This document shows positions 43,161 through 53,863 of a stretch of DNA of 64,000 bases, in pieces. The DNA is from Rostrohypoxylon terebratum (lineage: Eukaryota > Ascomycota > Sordariomycetes > Xylariales > Hypoxylaceae): contig MU385855.1 in the NCBI GenBank assembly GCA_022497145.1, forward strand, positions 1,240,001 to 1,304,000, written 5' to 3'. The first letter of the stretch is position 1; each line of letters opens with the position of its first letter. A program made the position numbers and the translations under genes. Under the pieces are notes generated by a model. That model did not search any database. It saw only the letters and a list, made by a program, of their open reading frames with translations, and was not told the DNA's origin.

Positions 43161-43252
43161 TCCGAATCGGGGAATCGAACCCCGGGCTTGACGGTTCCTA
43201 GATTTATTGAAATCTTGAGAGCGTCAAATGTTAGCCACTACACCAATTCGGA
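43161..43252 (-). tRNA. tRNA-Glu (anticodon CTC) with 21-nt intron
   Basis: Read on the minus strand. Acceptor stem TCCGAAT/ATTCGGA (7 bp); D-arm TGGTGTAGTGGCTAACA; anticodon stem TGACG/CGTCA with loop CT-CTC-A...C; T-arm GGGG-TTCGATT-CCCC. The intron occupies 43195-43215 between positions 37 and 38, the standard site for a nuclear tRNA intron. A T5 run follows the gene on the minus strand, as expected of RNA polymerase III termination. It reads GAG codons. Confidence 0.95.
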
Positions 43253-43663
43253 TTGAAACCAACATAGGTCGTGGGTCAACTCATTGAGCCATTATTTGTT
43301 AAATACCATAATAATTGATGATCCACCCAGACAGCAAAGTTGTCTTTAGTCCCCACTTGCCATTAGTCACATTATGGGATCGAAGAAGTGATTAAATGTT
43401 TGCATTACTTTATTGTAATTTACCTTTGGCTCATCTTTCAGCTAATGACGTTGGTTAACCGTTCTGTGATGCCCGTGTTCTATAACCGTCAAGAGCTTAA
43501 GTGGAGAATATATGCCCCCTTCTACAGATCCGCGCACCCGTAACGCCATCGTGCTATGTAAACCGTGACCCAACGCCTGTTTATGGCCTGTGACTGTCCA
43601 AAGAACCATGTCCATAATCATACACACGTGCTGTTGTTTTGTATTTTGCTCCCATTCATATCT
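43253..43663. other. Intergenic between tRNA-Glu and TIM22
   Basis: 411 bp holding the 5' flank of the tRNA and the 3' end region of TIM22. Nothing else seen. Confidence 0.6.
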
Positions 43664-44326
43664 TCACTCATCTTCTTTCGGCATCCGCAACCACGTATCT
43701 ATAGCTGCGCTAAACGCCGCGAACGCCGCGCATCCTCCTGCGACTGCGGTAGGACCACCGCTTCTTGCTAGAATACCGCCTGTTAGACAACCCGCAGCAG
43801 TTCCGTTAAACAAGTCGTTCTTGGCGCGGTAGCCCTCAATGCCGCACTCGATACCCGCGAACATCAAGCCGACAAGTCCGAAGTTCTTGGCTGTGCTATA
43901 TGACCGTGATCCCATGTCCTTGAAGCCGACCTTCAATTGCTGGCGTAGCGGGAGCGATGTTATGGGGGTTGGTGAAGAGCCCGGGGCGCCAGGGGTGTGG
44001 AAGGGCGTGTCGTAGGACATCTTTTATGAGTTGTTAGACATAGTCGTAACAGACTGGACAAATTTATATGCGTGAGGATGCACGTACAGACGCCATGAAC
44101 ATTCCGAAGAGACCACCCATACCAAAACCCATTACACCCGACACTGCAGCCTTGCCAAAGCAGGACTCCATCATCGCATTCAACTAGTCCACCTAAGTTA
44201 GCAAGTCTCAGACCGGACAAAGTCGCTCAAGGAGGGGCAACAAACTCGTTTGATGTTAGGATCGTTCGGGTCATATTGGCCTTGCGCCGCGGGAGCCCCA
44301 GCCCCAACACCAGGTGTACCATTCAT
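43664..44326 (-). CDS. TIM22: Mitochondrial inner-membrane translocase subunit Tim22
   Basis: Exons 44326..44246, 44183..44088, 44020..43664; introns 62 and 67 nt, phase 0; 177 aa. Exon 2 encodes LNAMMESCFGKAAVSGVMGFGMGG, and the spliced C-half has VGFKDMGSRSYSTAKNFGLVG, then FAGIECGIEGYRAKND and NGTAAGCLTGGILA. These are the Tim17/Tim22 signatures (Gly-rich helices, conserved Cys pair). The central SYDTPFHTPG loop is diagnostic of fungal Tim22 rather than Tim17 or Tim23. It forms the carrier-protein insertion channel of the inner membrane. Confidence 0.95.
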
Positions 44327-45281
44327 CCTTGGAATTGCAAGATTTGAATGAACTTGAGGAGGGTTTGGCGGTATTCAGATGCGACTGTATGCGACGTATT
44401 TACGTAGCACTGCGAATTGCACATGCGATAAGAATCAGAGATAATTCTTTTTTTGCCATATGCGACCGCCCACTCTAAAGTGGGTTAATTACGGGTGGGG
44501 ATCAAGGTTTTACCCCCACTTGAATCAATTTGCTGGGACTCAGGACCTCAGGACCTGCATGGGGGTCCACCCTACCCGCATGCCGTCACAAGCTATTAGC
44601 TCTATGTCGTACTAATATGACCCGAACCTTATTAATAAGGCTTAAGGATTTAGGAAACTGCATCCTAGATCTGATAGCTTAACTACCTATCGACGTTTGC
44701 TATTTGAATTTGAGAACTTCAATGTTTTCCCTCTTGTTCGCTACGAATATCCATGAGTATCTGATAAGTTTGAAGAGTTTGATTCCAACTGTACTACTTC
44801 ATGTGTTAAAATGACTGGTCAGTTCGGTGATGCATTCCGCTTTGTCCAGAATCGCACACATACCTCAGTCATCTCAATGCTATTGGTGGTGTAAACGCGC
44901 ACCCGTTCTGTTGACCAATGTGCCAGTGTGCCCGCAATGTCCACGCCACCTGCAAACGAATATACCAACTGTGTCCGTTTGGATCAAAAAAAAGCCTATC
45001 GCTTGAGTAATTCCTAAAGACTTTCCAAGTCTGTTAGAAAGCTCTGGTTGCGTCTCAAACGGCAGCCCTATTTTCAAAATGGTATAAAGTTACACATCAC
45101 CCATAGGCGCTGGCTTGTTCTGGTTTTATTCATCCAAGAGAAACAACCCATCGCCTTTACTCGCCAAGCCTCTCGCACAACCCTGCACATCTCGTCAATA
45201 CCTACGATCGAGAAATTTCAACATATCATCAATTTCTAGAAAACTACCTTCGATATACACACCAATAGCCGCTAATTCGAT
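44327..45281. other. Intergenic, 5' flank of IFI-like copy 1
   Basis: No gene seen. At about 44811-44828 lies ACTGGTCAGTTCGGTGA, which recurs with small changes upstream of the second IFI-like gene (45993-46010). Confidence 0.55.
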
Positions 45282-45597
45282 ATGGGCAACGTTCTCACTA
45301 CTCTTTCTACAGCAGCCAAGGTTGCCGTCACGCTCGCACTGAGCACACCGATGGGTGCAGCCATAGCAGGCCCAATCCTTGCAATGTTTGGATTTGGCAA
45401 TATAGGTATTGTGGGTGGTATGTGTTTCTTTCTTTTCTTGATGTTATCTTGCATTGGTCTACTCAGGCTGGCTTTTGTTGCTAACAAGTATGATCTCTAC
45501 CTACGTAGGCTCTCTAGCTGCACTTTGGCAGAGCAACCTAGGCAATGTTGCTGCAGGAAGTATTTTCGCTGCGCTACAAGCCGCCGGTATGGTTTGA
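45282..45597 (+). CDS. IFI6/IFI27-like small membrane protein, tandem copy 1
   Basis: Exons 45282..45417 and 45509..45597; 91-nt intron; 74 aa. Begins MGNVLTTLSTAAKVAVTLAL, then MGAAIAGPILAMFGFGNIG; after the splice GSLAALWQSNLGNVAAGSIFAALQ. The Gly/Ala-rich hydrophobic helices and the 'GS.AA..QS..GNV.AGS.FA.LQ' pattern match the interferon-inducible 6-16/ISG12 (IFI6/IFI27) family, which occurs sporadically in fungi. In animals these sit in mitochondrial or ER membranes and affect apoptosis; the fungal role is unknown. The paralogue at 46318 has the same length, splice phase and intron position. The longer unspliced reading ending at 45761 is an artefact of intron retention. Confidence 0.83.
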
Positions 45598-46317
45598 TAA
45601 GAAGTGTCAAGGATAACCGGAGACGGTGGACTTTGTCTTGCTCAACTGACATTAACCAATCCACCTACATTCTTTGCAAAGGCCGTTATTATCTGAGAGA
45701 ACGTGGTGACGATATTGGATTGATGATGATACTACGTGCAATTTTAGAATACTTTACTTAGTAGTTTAGTTTATGTTAGTTGATATAGGTATATAGGTAC
45801 TTACTATCGTACCTAGTAGGTACCTGTTGAGGTATCTGAGACATGCATCTACCCCCACTAGCAAGGAATTAGGTCCCTAAAGTCAACTACTAGGTACTAG
45901 GCTGCTAGGTAGGTAAGCTATCGGACCCAGGATGTAGCTCTTTAAGAAATTATGAGACTTCTTTTCCGTTTTACGGATGAGCCTTCATATCTATGACTGG
46001 TCAGCTCGGTAACATCTTCGTTCTCCGAACTGCAGGCAGTCATCTGTCTGTCCGTTTCGCGGACCAATACAACTAGATGTGGGCTTGCCTTTCACCGCAT
46101 TCCCTAAAGTCGTCGATTCATACATACCTAAGCAATGCCACTATAAATTCATATTTTGCACATCGGCCTAACAGACCTACGTCTGATCCTCATTCTCGGA
46201 TACTTGAAGTTGCGAAGGATCTTGTTTCCAAGGTTCTCTAAGAAATCCACCCTCCATCACTACCTATAATATATATACCTAGTACCATATATTTCCACCA
46301 ACAATCAATCCGTCAAC
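45598..46317. other. Intergenic between IFI-like copies
   Basis: Dense TAGGTACCTAGTAGGTACC words at 45785-45920, then GAGACATGCATCTACCCCCAC at about 45838, which is repeated after copy 2. ACTGGTCAGCTCGGT at 45995 repeats the 5' flank of copy 1. These mark the boundaries of a tandem duplication. Confidence 0.6.
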
Positions 46318-46638
46318 ATGAGCAACCTTCTCAGCAGAGTTATGAAGGCCGTTATCGCGCTCATAATCAGCACGGCAGTTGGCGCAGCTGTAGTAGGCCG
46401 ACTTCTTACGGCCATCGGATTTGGTGCTGTCGGCATCGTTGCTAGTATGTATTCTTTTGTCTCGATATCTTGACATCTCGAAATAGTCAGGTCGATATTG
46501 TTTTTTATGTTGTTTGCTAACTTGTATGATTTATACGTAGACTCTTTGGCTGCACGCTGGCAGAGCCGCCAGGGCAATGTTGCCCGAGGAAGTACTTTTG
46601 CTTCGTTGCAAGCTACCCGCGCCGGCATAGGCAGATAA
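46318..46638 (+). CDS. IFI6/IFI27-like small membrane protein, tandem copy 2
   Basis: Exons 46318..46444 and 46541..46638; 96-nt intron; 74 aa, the same length as copy 1. It begins MSNLLSRVMKAVIALIISTA, then GAAVVGRLLTAIGFGAVGIV; exon 2 reads NSLAARWQSRQGNVARGSTF ASLQA. The intron interrupts at the same residue and phase (1) as copy 1. Compared with copy 1 the second helix has more charged residues (R-W-Q-S-R-Q, A-R-G-S) and ends in a basic Gly-Arg. It is divergent enough to be an older duplicate. No ORF long enough to be noticed covers it, because it is short and split; it was found by comparison with copy 1. Confidence 0.78.
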
Positions 46639-47358
46639 GGAGTGTCGTTGATGACCACCGAAGACAGTGGACCTTGTGTTGTCGAACTCGTTTGGAGACT
46701 GTTGGCATTCGAGAGCATAGATAGCTATGGTGTTGGACCAAAAATGATATGATATGTATGATTAAGATGGGTTAGGCTCTATGGAGGGATGGATATCAAA
46801 TGGATCAATCTATGGATGCGACCAGTACCCAAAGTCTAGGACTCTAGGAGTCTAGACTCTAGGTACCGATTAACTGAAGAATATTGGAGACATGCATCTG
46901 CCCCCACTATGTAGTAAAGAATTGGGTACCTAGAATCAACCATTACATTGAAAGCTTTCAGCGACATGGGGATATTTAAACTGTATACAGTAAAGTCTCA
47001 GGATCTCCAATTTGATAAATAGTATGCTGTATGCTGTACATCCAGTGCAAACCAAAATCCTTCCAATGGAGGGGTACTATGATGTATTCAGACCCTTGCC
47101 AAGACTTTGCGCGGGGAGGAACATGGAATCTACCAGGGGTGTTTTTTTTGTGCAACCCCCATTAACCAATAACGAATGTTGATTGATCAACGAGAATTTT
47201 TTTCCCTTCTAAAAACAAAGTTGTTTTCCCTGAAAAAAGTTCTTAGTTCGGCGGCCTTCATATTTCCATACATATTTTGCCCGTTTCTCCCTTTTCTCCC
47301 GCAAAGAACCTCACACCAAATCACCGACTTTCACTCCAAGAAACCATCATCTTTCAAC
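46639..47358. other. Intergenic, 3' flank of IFI-like copy 2
   Basis: Contains the second copy of the duplicated flank, GGAGACATGCATCTGCCCCCAC near 46887. The 5' part of the Vps75-like gene's leader lies at the right end. No other gene. Confidence 0.55.
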
Positions 47359-48576
47359 ATGGCAGCCACGGCCGACGAGATTGATGCGGAGATCGCTAGC
47401 TACGAGGAGCTGATGGATCTCGAGAAGGAATTCGACGATGTCGAGACGGAAATCAGTAAGTATTCACCTAGTCTCCCAATTTCCCAATATCCCAGTATCC
47501 CAGTCGTAAAGTCTAGTGACATTGAAGCGCGCATCACAATGCGCTACTTCGTCACATAATAATATCATGATACATCGATTTGTCGGCGCACCAAAAGCAT
47601 ATTGTTAACAATACTGTCCCCAGTTCGTCAGCAGTTCGTCATGACCAAGCCCCTCTATGAGAAGCGAAAAGCACTCATACTCAAGGTCCCCAACTTCTGG
47701 GCCCTAGTCTTTGAGCAGGCACCTCCAGACGTAGACCAATACATCCAGCCTAGTGACTCCGCAGTTCTCCTCTCCTCCTTGGCTTCCGTCTCCGTCTCTC
47801 GTTTCGAGATCGAGAATGATGGCAAGGGTGATCCTCGCAGCATTTCCATCAAGCTAGAGTTTTCTGAGAACGAGTGGTTCGAAGACAAAGTTCTCGAGAA
47901 GAAGTTCTGGTTCCGTCTTTCTAAGGAGGGCGAGGAGTGCCTAGTCAGCGAGCCTGTCCCCATCAAATGGAAGTCGCCAGAGAAGGACCTCACTCACGGA
48001 CTACTAGACCTAGCAGTGAAGGTTTGGGAGAACGACAAGAAGAATGGTCCCTCGGACAGCACAAAGGTCAAGAAGGAGAAGGATTACACCGCCGATGAGA
48101 AGGCCCTGAAGAAAAAGCTCGATGCTACTGCCATCGGTGCTGTTTCTTTCTTCGGCTGGTTCGGATACAGAGGCCTAGATATCTCGGCCGAGGAGAGCGC
48201 CCTTGCGATCAAGGAAGATAACAGGATCCGAGCTGAGAGAGCTGCTGGCAAGGTCCCCGAACTCGCGGAGGTAGAAGAGGACGAAGAGGACGAAGACGAG
48301 GACCCCTTTGCCCTTGAGATCTTCCCCGACGGAGAAGAACTTGCGCTTGCTATCAGCGACGACCTCTGGCCTAACGCCATCAAGTACTACAGTAGGTCAA
48401 TCTATACACTTGCCAGACGAATCGCTACTAACATATTTGTAGGCCAAGCCCAAGAGATGGATGATAGTGAGCTGGAAGATTTCGAGGACGAGGATGAAGA
48501 GATGCGTGATGCTGGTAAGGAAGAGAAGCGCAAGGCCAATGGTGCCCAACCCCCATCTAAAAAACGAAAGGCCTAA
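47359..48576 (+). CDS. NAP/SET-family histone chaperone (Vps75/SET-like)
   Basis: Exons 47359..47455, 47624..48391, 48443..48576; introns 168 and 51 nt; 332 aa. The N-terminal helix is EIDAEIASYEELMDLEKEF. Across the first splice EI joins IRQQFVMTKPLYEKRKALI, the dimerisation helix of SET/Vps75. The earmuff domain includes PNFWALVFEQAP, then SIKLEFSENEWFED and FFGWFGYRG. An acidic tail follows (VEEDEEDEDEDPFALEIFPDGEELALAISDDLWPNA; in parts), a second acidic patch, and a basic KKRKA C-terminus that looks like an NLS. The role is H3-H4 or H2A-H2B handling in chromatin; Vps75 also works with Rtt109. Family is firm, the exact orthologue less so. Confidence 0.9.
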
Positions 48577-50198
48577 ATTGCTAAAGAAAAAATGAAGGTT
48601 CCTGATTTTACTTTTGCAGCTTGCACTAAATAATTGCTGGGCTCAATATTTCGCGATGGACGGTTGATGACGACAACGACGATGACTGGGGAAAAAAGGA
48701 AAAAAGGGAACATCCATGGGTGTTGTATACATTTGCTTTCCGATACCAGTGGTCACAAATTTCTAGAGCATTGAGAGATAGATTTCGATCTCGGGCTACA
48801 AGTTAGCAGATTATTAAAAAAGAAATGACATGAATTGTAGACGCGTCTGCATGAATTTGATTGGCGATTCCAACCCGGTCCCCTAATATCCCCTACGCTT
48901 ACCGTCAGGTACCGTCTCTACTCTTCTTATATAGCCGCTGCATGTGGTTTGTAGAGTAGTTTTATTCATGTGATAAGACTGGGACGCTTGGAGAATTATG
49001 GGAGAGTCGTCCTTTCTAATTTGAACATTGACCAAACAATAGGAAGTTGCATACATCATACAGCATACGGTTGGTTGCGACTCCGAGCGTAGCGCTTTTC
49101 CTGCTCAGTGCTTAGTGCTATTGGATTTCTTTACAGGCAGAACCCCAGCGGCTGTCCAGTTCAGACACTGGATAATACAATGCAATACAGCTGGAGGCTT
49201 ACAGGGGAACTTGGGGGGGCTTACTCCACTGTTTCCTCCATCTACTCCAACTAATTCTCTCACAACCCTTTTCTCTTTAACATCATCCATTTTAGATTCA
49301 CTCAAGTAATATCTTTAAATATTAAATGATGAGGGTCGTTGAAATCTATTTAACTTTATCTATAAGCTGAACAACTAAATGATCTATAAATGATCTACGA
49401 CCCAAAAAGATTTGCCTTGCCAAGAAGCTATTCTTGCTTCGCTTCTGGAGATGAGAGATCTACAACCCCGGGCCTCTCTGTTTTGAGACGAGGGATCCGC
49501 CCAGATCGAACTCGAGCCGTTTCAGCGTGCCGATTTGACAAGCATAGCCTCACGGGCTGGCACGGAGCTTCACCCGCACACGTCAATTAGGTAGGGATCT
49601 AACCCGGGCACTGTCGCATCGTTTGACAGTTGTGATGGTCTACTATGTACGCGGTTCGTGAAGCTGCTTCGAGATGGGTCCCAAGCCATTCTACAAACGT
49701 GGGGTCTGTCACCCTACTGGAACTGTTTGTGGTTGAAGGAGTCTGTGTGTAGGTGTATGTGTTTGTGTCTCCTTTGACACTTTCAACTTCACTTCTCCTC
49801 CTCCTCATCGCTTTTGGACTTGAGTTTCTCTCTTTTCGTTTCGTTTCGCCGGGCGACCTTTCATTCAGATTTCATTCTCTTCGCTTCTACTATTCGTTCT
49901 CGCTCCAGGTCGAGTAAATTTAATTTGACTTCTTTCATTTCGCCCTAGCGGCGTATTTCCTTTCGAATAATTCGAGCGACTGTTAAGAGGCCCAGGCCAT
50001 CGAGAACGCCGGTGACGATTTAATTATCGATCTTTGGAATCATAGCCGAGACACTTCGTTTCTTGAGTCTGTAATCTGCTACAAGGACATGAGGACATCC
50101 TGAGAAAACCCAATTTCTATCCCAATTCGAAGGCCAAGCCTTTCCTGGGCGAAGTCCCATTGCATTCATTTCTTTACTTACATCACATTCCTTTCATA
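48577..50198. other. Long intergenic, GH76 upstream region
   Basis: 1.6 kb. Short ORFs only, none with a family motif. A pyrimidine-rich zone (49780-49960, CTTTCATTTCG-like) probably is the long 5' leader of the GH76 gene. Confidence 0.5.
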
Positions 50199-51686
50199 AT
50201 GAGATTATCAGTTCATGCAGCAGGCCTCGTGAGCCTGCTGGCAGGTCTCACGAATGCCATAGAGGTCGACTTCAGTAGTGATGGTACGAATTAGCCAGCA
50301 ACGCTCACCACATGAACAACCTAGCTGATAATATATAGACTCTGTCAAGCAGGCGGCAAGCACAGTTGCATTTGGCCTGTTGAAGTATTACACTGGAAAT
50401 AACACAGGTGACGTTCCGGGCAATTTGCCTGACCCGTATTTTTGTACGTGACCCCGTCCTCTCTAATGCCGCCAATGCTCATGCCAGTATCAGGGTGGGA
50501 AGCAGGAGCTATGTTCGGGACATTGGTCGACTATTGGTTCTATACTGGAGATTCGACATATAACGATGTGACGATGCAGGCAATGCAACACCAAGCAGGC
50601 GAAGACAGCGATTTCATGCCTCAGAACCAGACAAGAACGGAAGGTAACGATGATCAAGGGTTTTGGGCCATGGCGGCCATGTCTGCTGCCGAAAACAACT
50701 TCCCAAATCCACCTGCCGATCAGCCTCAATGGCTAGCGTTGGCCCAAGCCGTATTTAACGAATATGTTACTCGATGGGACCCCCAAACTTGTGGTGGCGG
50801 TATGCGATGGCAGATATTCACCTTCAACAATGGATTTAGCTACAAGAACTCGATCTCGAACGGCTGCTTTTTCAACATCGCTTCCCGATTGGCGCGATAT
50901 ACGGGAAACCAAACATACGCTGACTGGGCGGAGAAGGTCTGGGATTGGATGACCGAAGTTAAATTCATTGACGACGATTTTAATATCTACGACGGAGCTG
51001 GCGTGGATCAAAACTGCGTCGACATCAACAAGGCCCAGTGGACTTACAACGCCGGTATATTCCTGCAGGGCACGGCTATGATGTACAATTACACTGATGG
51101 CAATAGCACCTGGAAAACACGCTTAGACGGTCTGGTCAACAGGACGGTGAATTTCTTCTTCGATGATGGCATCGTGGTTGAGCGACCTTGCGAATCTTTC
51201 AATTTATGTGACTTTGATCAACAAAGTTTCAAAGGGTACTTAATGCGTTGGATGGCTTCGGCATCGCAGATGGCGCCGTATACCTTCGAAACACTTATGC
51301 TATTAGTTCAATCATCTGCTGCAGCGGCAGCGCAACAGTGCTCCGGCTCACCACCGGCCCCTGCGTATAAGGGCCCAGCTGGCACGGCATGCGGTTTCAA
51401 ATGGACGGCCAAGGCGAATTTTGATGGACTTGCCGGTGTTGGAGAACAAATGAGTGCCTTATCTGCCTTACAATATACGCTTGTGAAGAAACAAGCGATT
51501 AAGGCTCCTGTGACTGCGGACACCGGCGGAACTTCTGTTGGTAACGTCAACGCCGGACGTCCGGTGGAGGATTATATGCCAAGCATACCGATGATCACGA
51601 CAGGAGAGAAGGTGGCGGCCGGCTTCCTAACAACGGCGATTGCATTTAGCGTTGCGGGCGCATCCTTCTTCGTAATGAAGGAATAA
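50199..51686 (+). CDS. GH76 alpha-1,6-mannanase (Dfg5/Dcw1-like), GPI-anchored
   Basis: Exons 50199..50283, 50339..50443, 50494..51686; introns 55 and 50 nt; 460 aa. Signal peptide 1-21 (MRLSVHAAGLVSLLAGLTNAIE). Mature N-terminus TVAFGLLKYYTGN, LPDPYF-W-WEAGAMFGTL. The GH76 catalytic Asp pair is in EGNDDQGFWAMAAMSAAE near residue 134. Then CGGGMRWQI, YKNSISNGCFF and NAGIFLQGTAMMYN are all standard GH76 motifs. The C-terminus has a Ser/Gly region and a hydrophobic tail (VAAGFLTTAIAFSVAGASFF), the expected GPI signal. Dfg5/Dcw1-type enzymes cross-link GPI proteins to wall glucan at the cell surface. Last exon acceptor chosen because it restores PYFWWEAG. Confidence 0.93.
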
Positions 51687-52193
51687 GAAAACTCGCATCG
51701 CTAACGACGAAATGAATGAGTCCCAGTCAAGACCTATTAGAGAGCTAGGAATGTCGGATTTAAAGGTGTGCTGGAACTATGCCTGGCACTGGGAGGGGTA
51801 TTACACCGGTGGCGTTCCAGGCGAAATTTTGATGAAAATACTCATATGCTTTGAAAGCAATTATTTAATAACAAATAAAATTCGTTTATAAACCAGTATC
51901 ACGATCAGATATATCAGTCGCGATGTTGTACATGTATCCATGCATGGCTTTAGATAAGAGTATTTACACTAGGTACAAGTTGTCATTCGGTTCGCATGTT
52001 ATTTCTCAGCGCCAACATTGACTTCTAGATGCTAGCATGTGCGTCGCCCCTAATTCTTTTGAATACCCGCGCGCCCGCCCGCCAGCCTACAATAGGGGTT
52101 GCCCCGTCCTCGTAGCCCCAACTATCGCCGACATAGTCTGCGAACTTTTCTTGTATAGGTACACCTCGCAGTCCCAACAACTGAATTCACCCT
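51687..52193. other. Intergenic, convergent gene ends
   Basis: Between the convergent GH76 and mitochondrial IF3 genes. AT-rich 51840-51900; no gene seen. Confidence 0.55.
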
Positions 52194-53273
52194 TTACCTC
52201 TCCCCCGCCTCTGCCGCTGCCGCGCCCTCTTCCTCCAACTGCTTCCTCTTCTTCTTCCTCTTCCCCTCGGGCCCCGCAAAGAACATCTTCATAAACCCAC
52301 CCGTGGTACCCTCCACCTTGCGCGTCTCCTGCACGCCCTCGACCTGCGACACGGCTTCGCGGATGGCCAGGATGACCCGGTGCGCCTCGTCGCGCGTGGC
52401 GTCCCTGCCGCGCCTCTTCCTGGCCAGCGAGATCTCGACCTTCAGGCCCTTGTTCAGGAAGGTCTGGATGCGCTTGAGCTTGTGCGACAGGTCGTGCGGC
52501 GTGATGGACCAGCTCATCTCGATCTCCTTGACGTCGAGGGCGCGGCGCCGCAGCGTGGCTTCCATCGCCGCCTGCGCGGCCTCCAGCTCGGCTTGCGCGG
52601 CTTCTAGCGACGCGTTGTCGATGATCCGGCAGATGGCCGCCGGAGGGGGCGGAGGGGCCGCCATGGCTTCCATCTCGAGGTGCTCGGGTGACCCGGGTTC
52701 GAGACTCTCGAGCGACCCGGGTTCGAGGGTCTCGGGCGATTCGGGTTCAAGGTGCTCGAGCGATCCAGGTTCGAGGGTCTCGGGCGACCCGGGTTCGAGG
52801 GTCTCGAGCGATCCGGGTTCGAGGAAGTGCGGGTAGATCGGGGGGGTGACGCGCTCTGGTATGGGGTCGCGGGGCGGCGCGACCATGACTAGCGTGTGCG
52901 TCCTCGTGTTGATCGAGTTGAGCACCTTGGTGAGCGGTTCCGGCTCCGTCAGCCCGCCGTCTTCCTGCACTAGCCGCACCCAGTCGTGCGGGATCTGGTC
53001 GTTGAGCGGGCGCTTCTTGATGTTGACTATGCGCTGCAGCGCGGGGGTCGTGCTGAGGGGCCGGGTCTGCGGTGCGCTTGGCGAGGTGGTGAGGCGGAGG
53101 GGCTGTCGCTTGGGGATGACATGATGGCTGTAGGTGGAAAAGAGCCATGGTGGGAGGAGGTAGGACGCTGTTTGTCGTCGTAGAGAGGGGGTCGTGGCAG
53201 ATAGGCCTGAGACGAAGACTCGGTGCAGGGCTCGTGCTAGAGAGGGGTGCGCGAGACAGCGTGGGTGCGCCAT
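52194..53273 (-). CDS. Mitochondrial translation initiation factor IF-3, with a coding minisatellite
   Basis: Single exon, 359 aa. N-terminal Arg/Ser/His-rich presequence, then the IF3-N-like domain: RIVNIKKRPLNDQIPHDWVRLV. The C-terminal IF3 domain spans about residues 225-340: RALDVKEIEMSWSITPHDL, KLKRIQTFLNKGLKVEISL (with the basic KRRGRD loop), and a Lys-rich end. The linker between the domains holds six 8-residue repeats LEPG/E-S-L/P-E-x at 52680-52823, an expansion absent from ordinary IF3. The factor promotes mitoribosome small-subunit initiation. Sequence third positions are extremely GC-rich, unlike neighbours. Start at 53273 fits a presequence. Confidence 0.87.
   Translation of the reverse strand: MAHPRCLAHPSLARALHRVFVSGLSATTPSLRRQTASYLLPPWLFSTYSHHVIPKRQPLRLTTSPSAPQTRPLSTTPALQRIVNIKKRPLNDQIPHDWVRLVQEDGGLTEPEPLTKVLNSINTRTHTLVMVAPPRDPIPERVTPPIYPHFLEPGSLETLEPGSPETLEPGSLEHLEPESPETLEPGSLESLEPGSPEHLEMEAMAAPPPPPAAICRIIDNASLEAAQAELEAAQAAMEATLRRRALDVKEIEMSWSITPHDLSHKLKRIQTFLNKGLKVEISLARKRRGRDATRDEAHRVILAIREAVSQVEGVQETRKVEGTTGGFMKMFFAGPEGKRKKKRKQLEEEGAAAAEAGER
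52680..52823 (-). repeat. Coding minisatellite, six 24-bp units (48-bp period)
   Basis: Within the IF3 linker. The translated unit is LEPGSLET or LEPGSPEH with Leu/Pro alternating at position 6, so the true period is 48 bp, three times over. One unit has Glu for Gly. Frame is preserved. Confidence 0.85.
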
Positions 53274-53863
53274 CTTGGGTGACGTGATGGACTCTTGGTC
53301 CTCAACTATATCTCACAACTCAAATTCCCAAATGAGAAGATATAATTCGTAGTTCTTTTTTCTTTGGACCCAATGAAGAGAACCCTAGCCAACAAACTGT
53401 ACAGTTGAGGTTGAAAGTGTTGCAGATTCGCTAGGTATTTTGCGATTCGATTGAGTTTTAAAGATCCATAGTTTTCGGCTTTTCAAATTTAGAGTTAGTT
53501 AAAGCTCAGCCCTGGAGCCAATCACATCATAGTACGCCCGCCGGGTTTGCTACCGTAGCTCAGCGCCAAGACTTACAAGGTTAGCTTGAGTTCTATCCAT
53601 TACATCAAATCGATTATAGAAGTCCATCCATGAGTGCTTCACTCATAGTCTCTCATACATACTCGGATATTCATGTGTGTTCATGTCCCTTTGAGAAAAC
53701 TATACTCGCCACTCCTACACTTAATTCATGGCTCATAAAGATGTCCTAGCCCATCGACGAGAAACCCCTCACCTCGTCCCATAATCCCGTTCATTGCTCC
53801 TCACCAAAATCTCATCTCATCATAACCAACCAACTCATTCAATTCACCCGTCATCTCATAGCA
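53274..53863. promoter_or_regulatory. Divergent intergenic region (mtIF3 / IMP1)
   Basis: 590 bp between divergent ATGs of two mitochondrial genes, which is consistent with shared control of mitochondrial biogenesis; that is inference. A run of ACTCATT/CCCTC-like leader sequence precedes IMP1. Confidence 0.45.

Noticed and set aside
45509..45761. 159-aa unspliced ORF starting at 45282
   Set aside because: It reads through the first IFI-like intron; the spliced 74-aa form matches the paralogue and the family, so the long form is an artefact.
41187..51686. Cell-wall gene cluster (GH16 and GH76)
   Set aside because: Nine kb apart with tRNA, TIM22, IFI-like and chaperone genes between; no evidence of co-ordination.
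52680..52823. GGTTCGA-like strings resembling tRNA T-loops
   Set aside because: They are repeats of the IF3 minisatellite; no acceptor or D-arm pairing exists.
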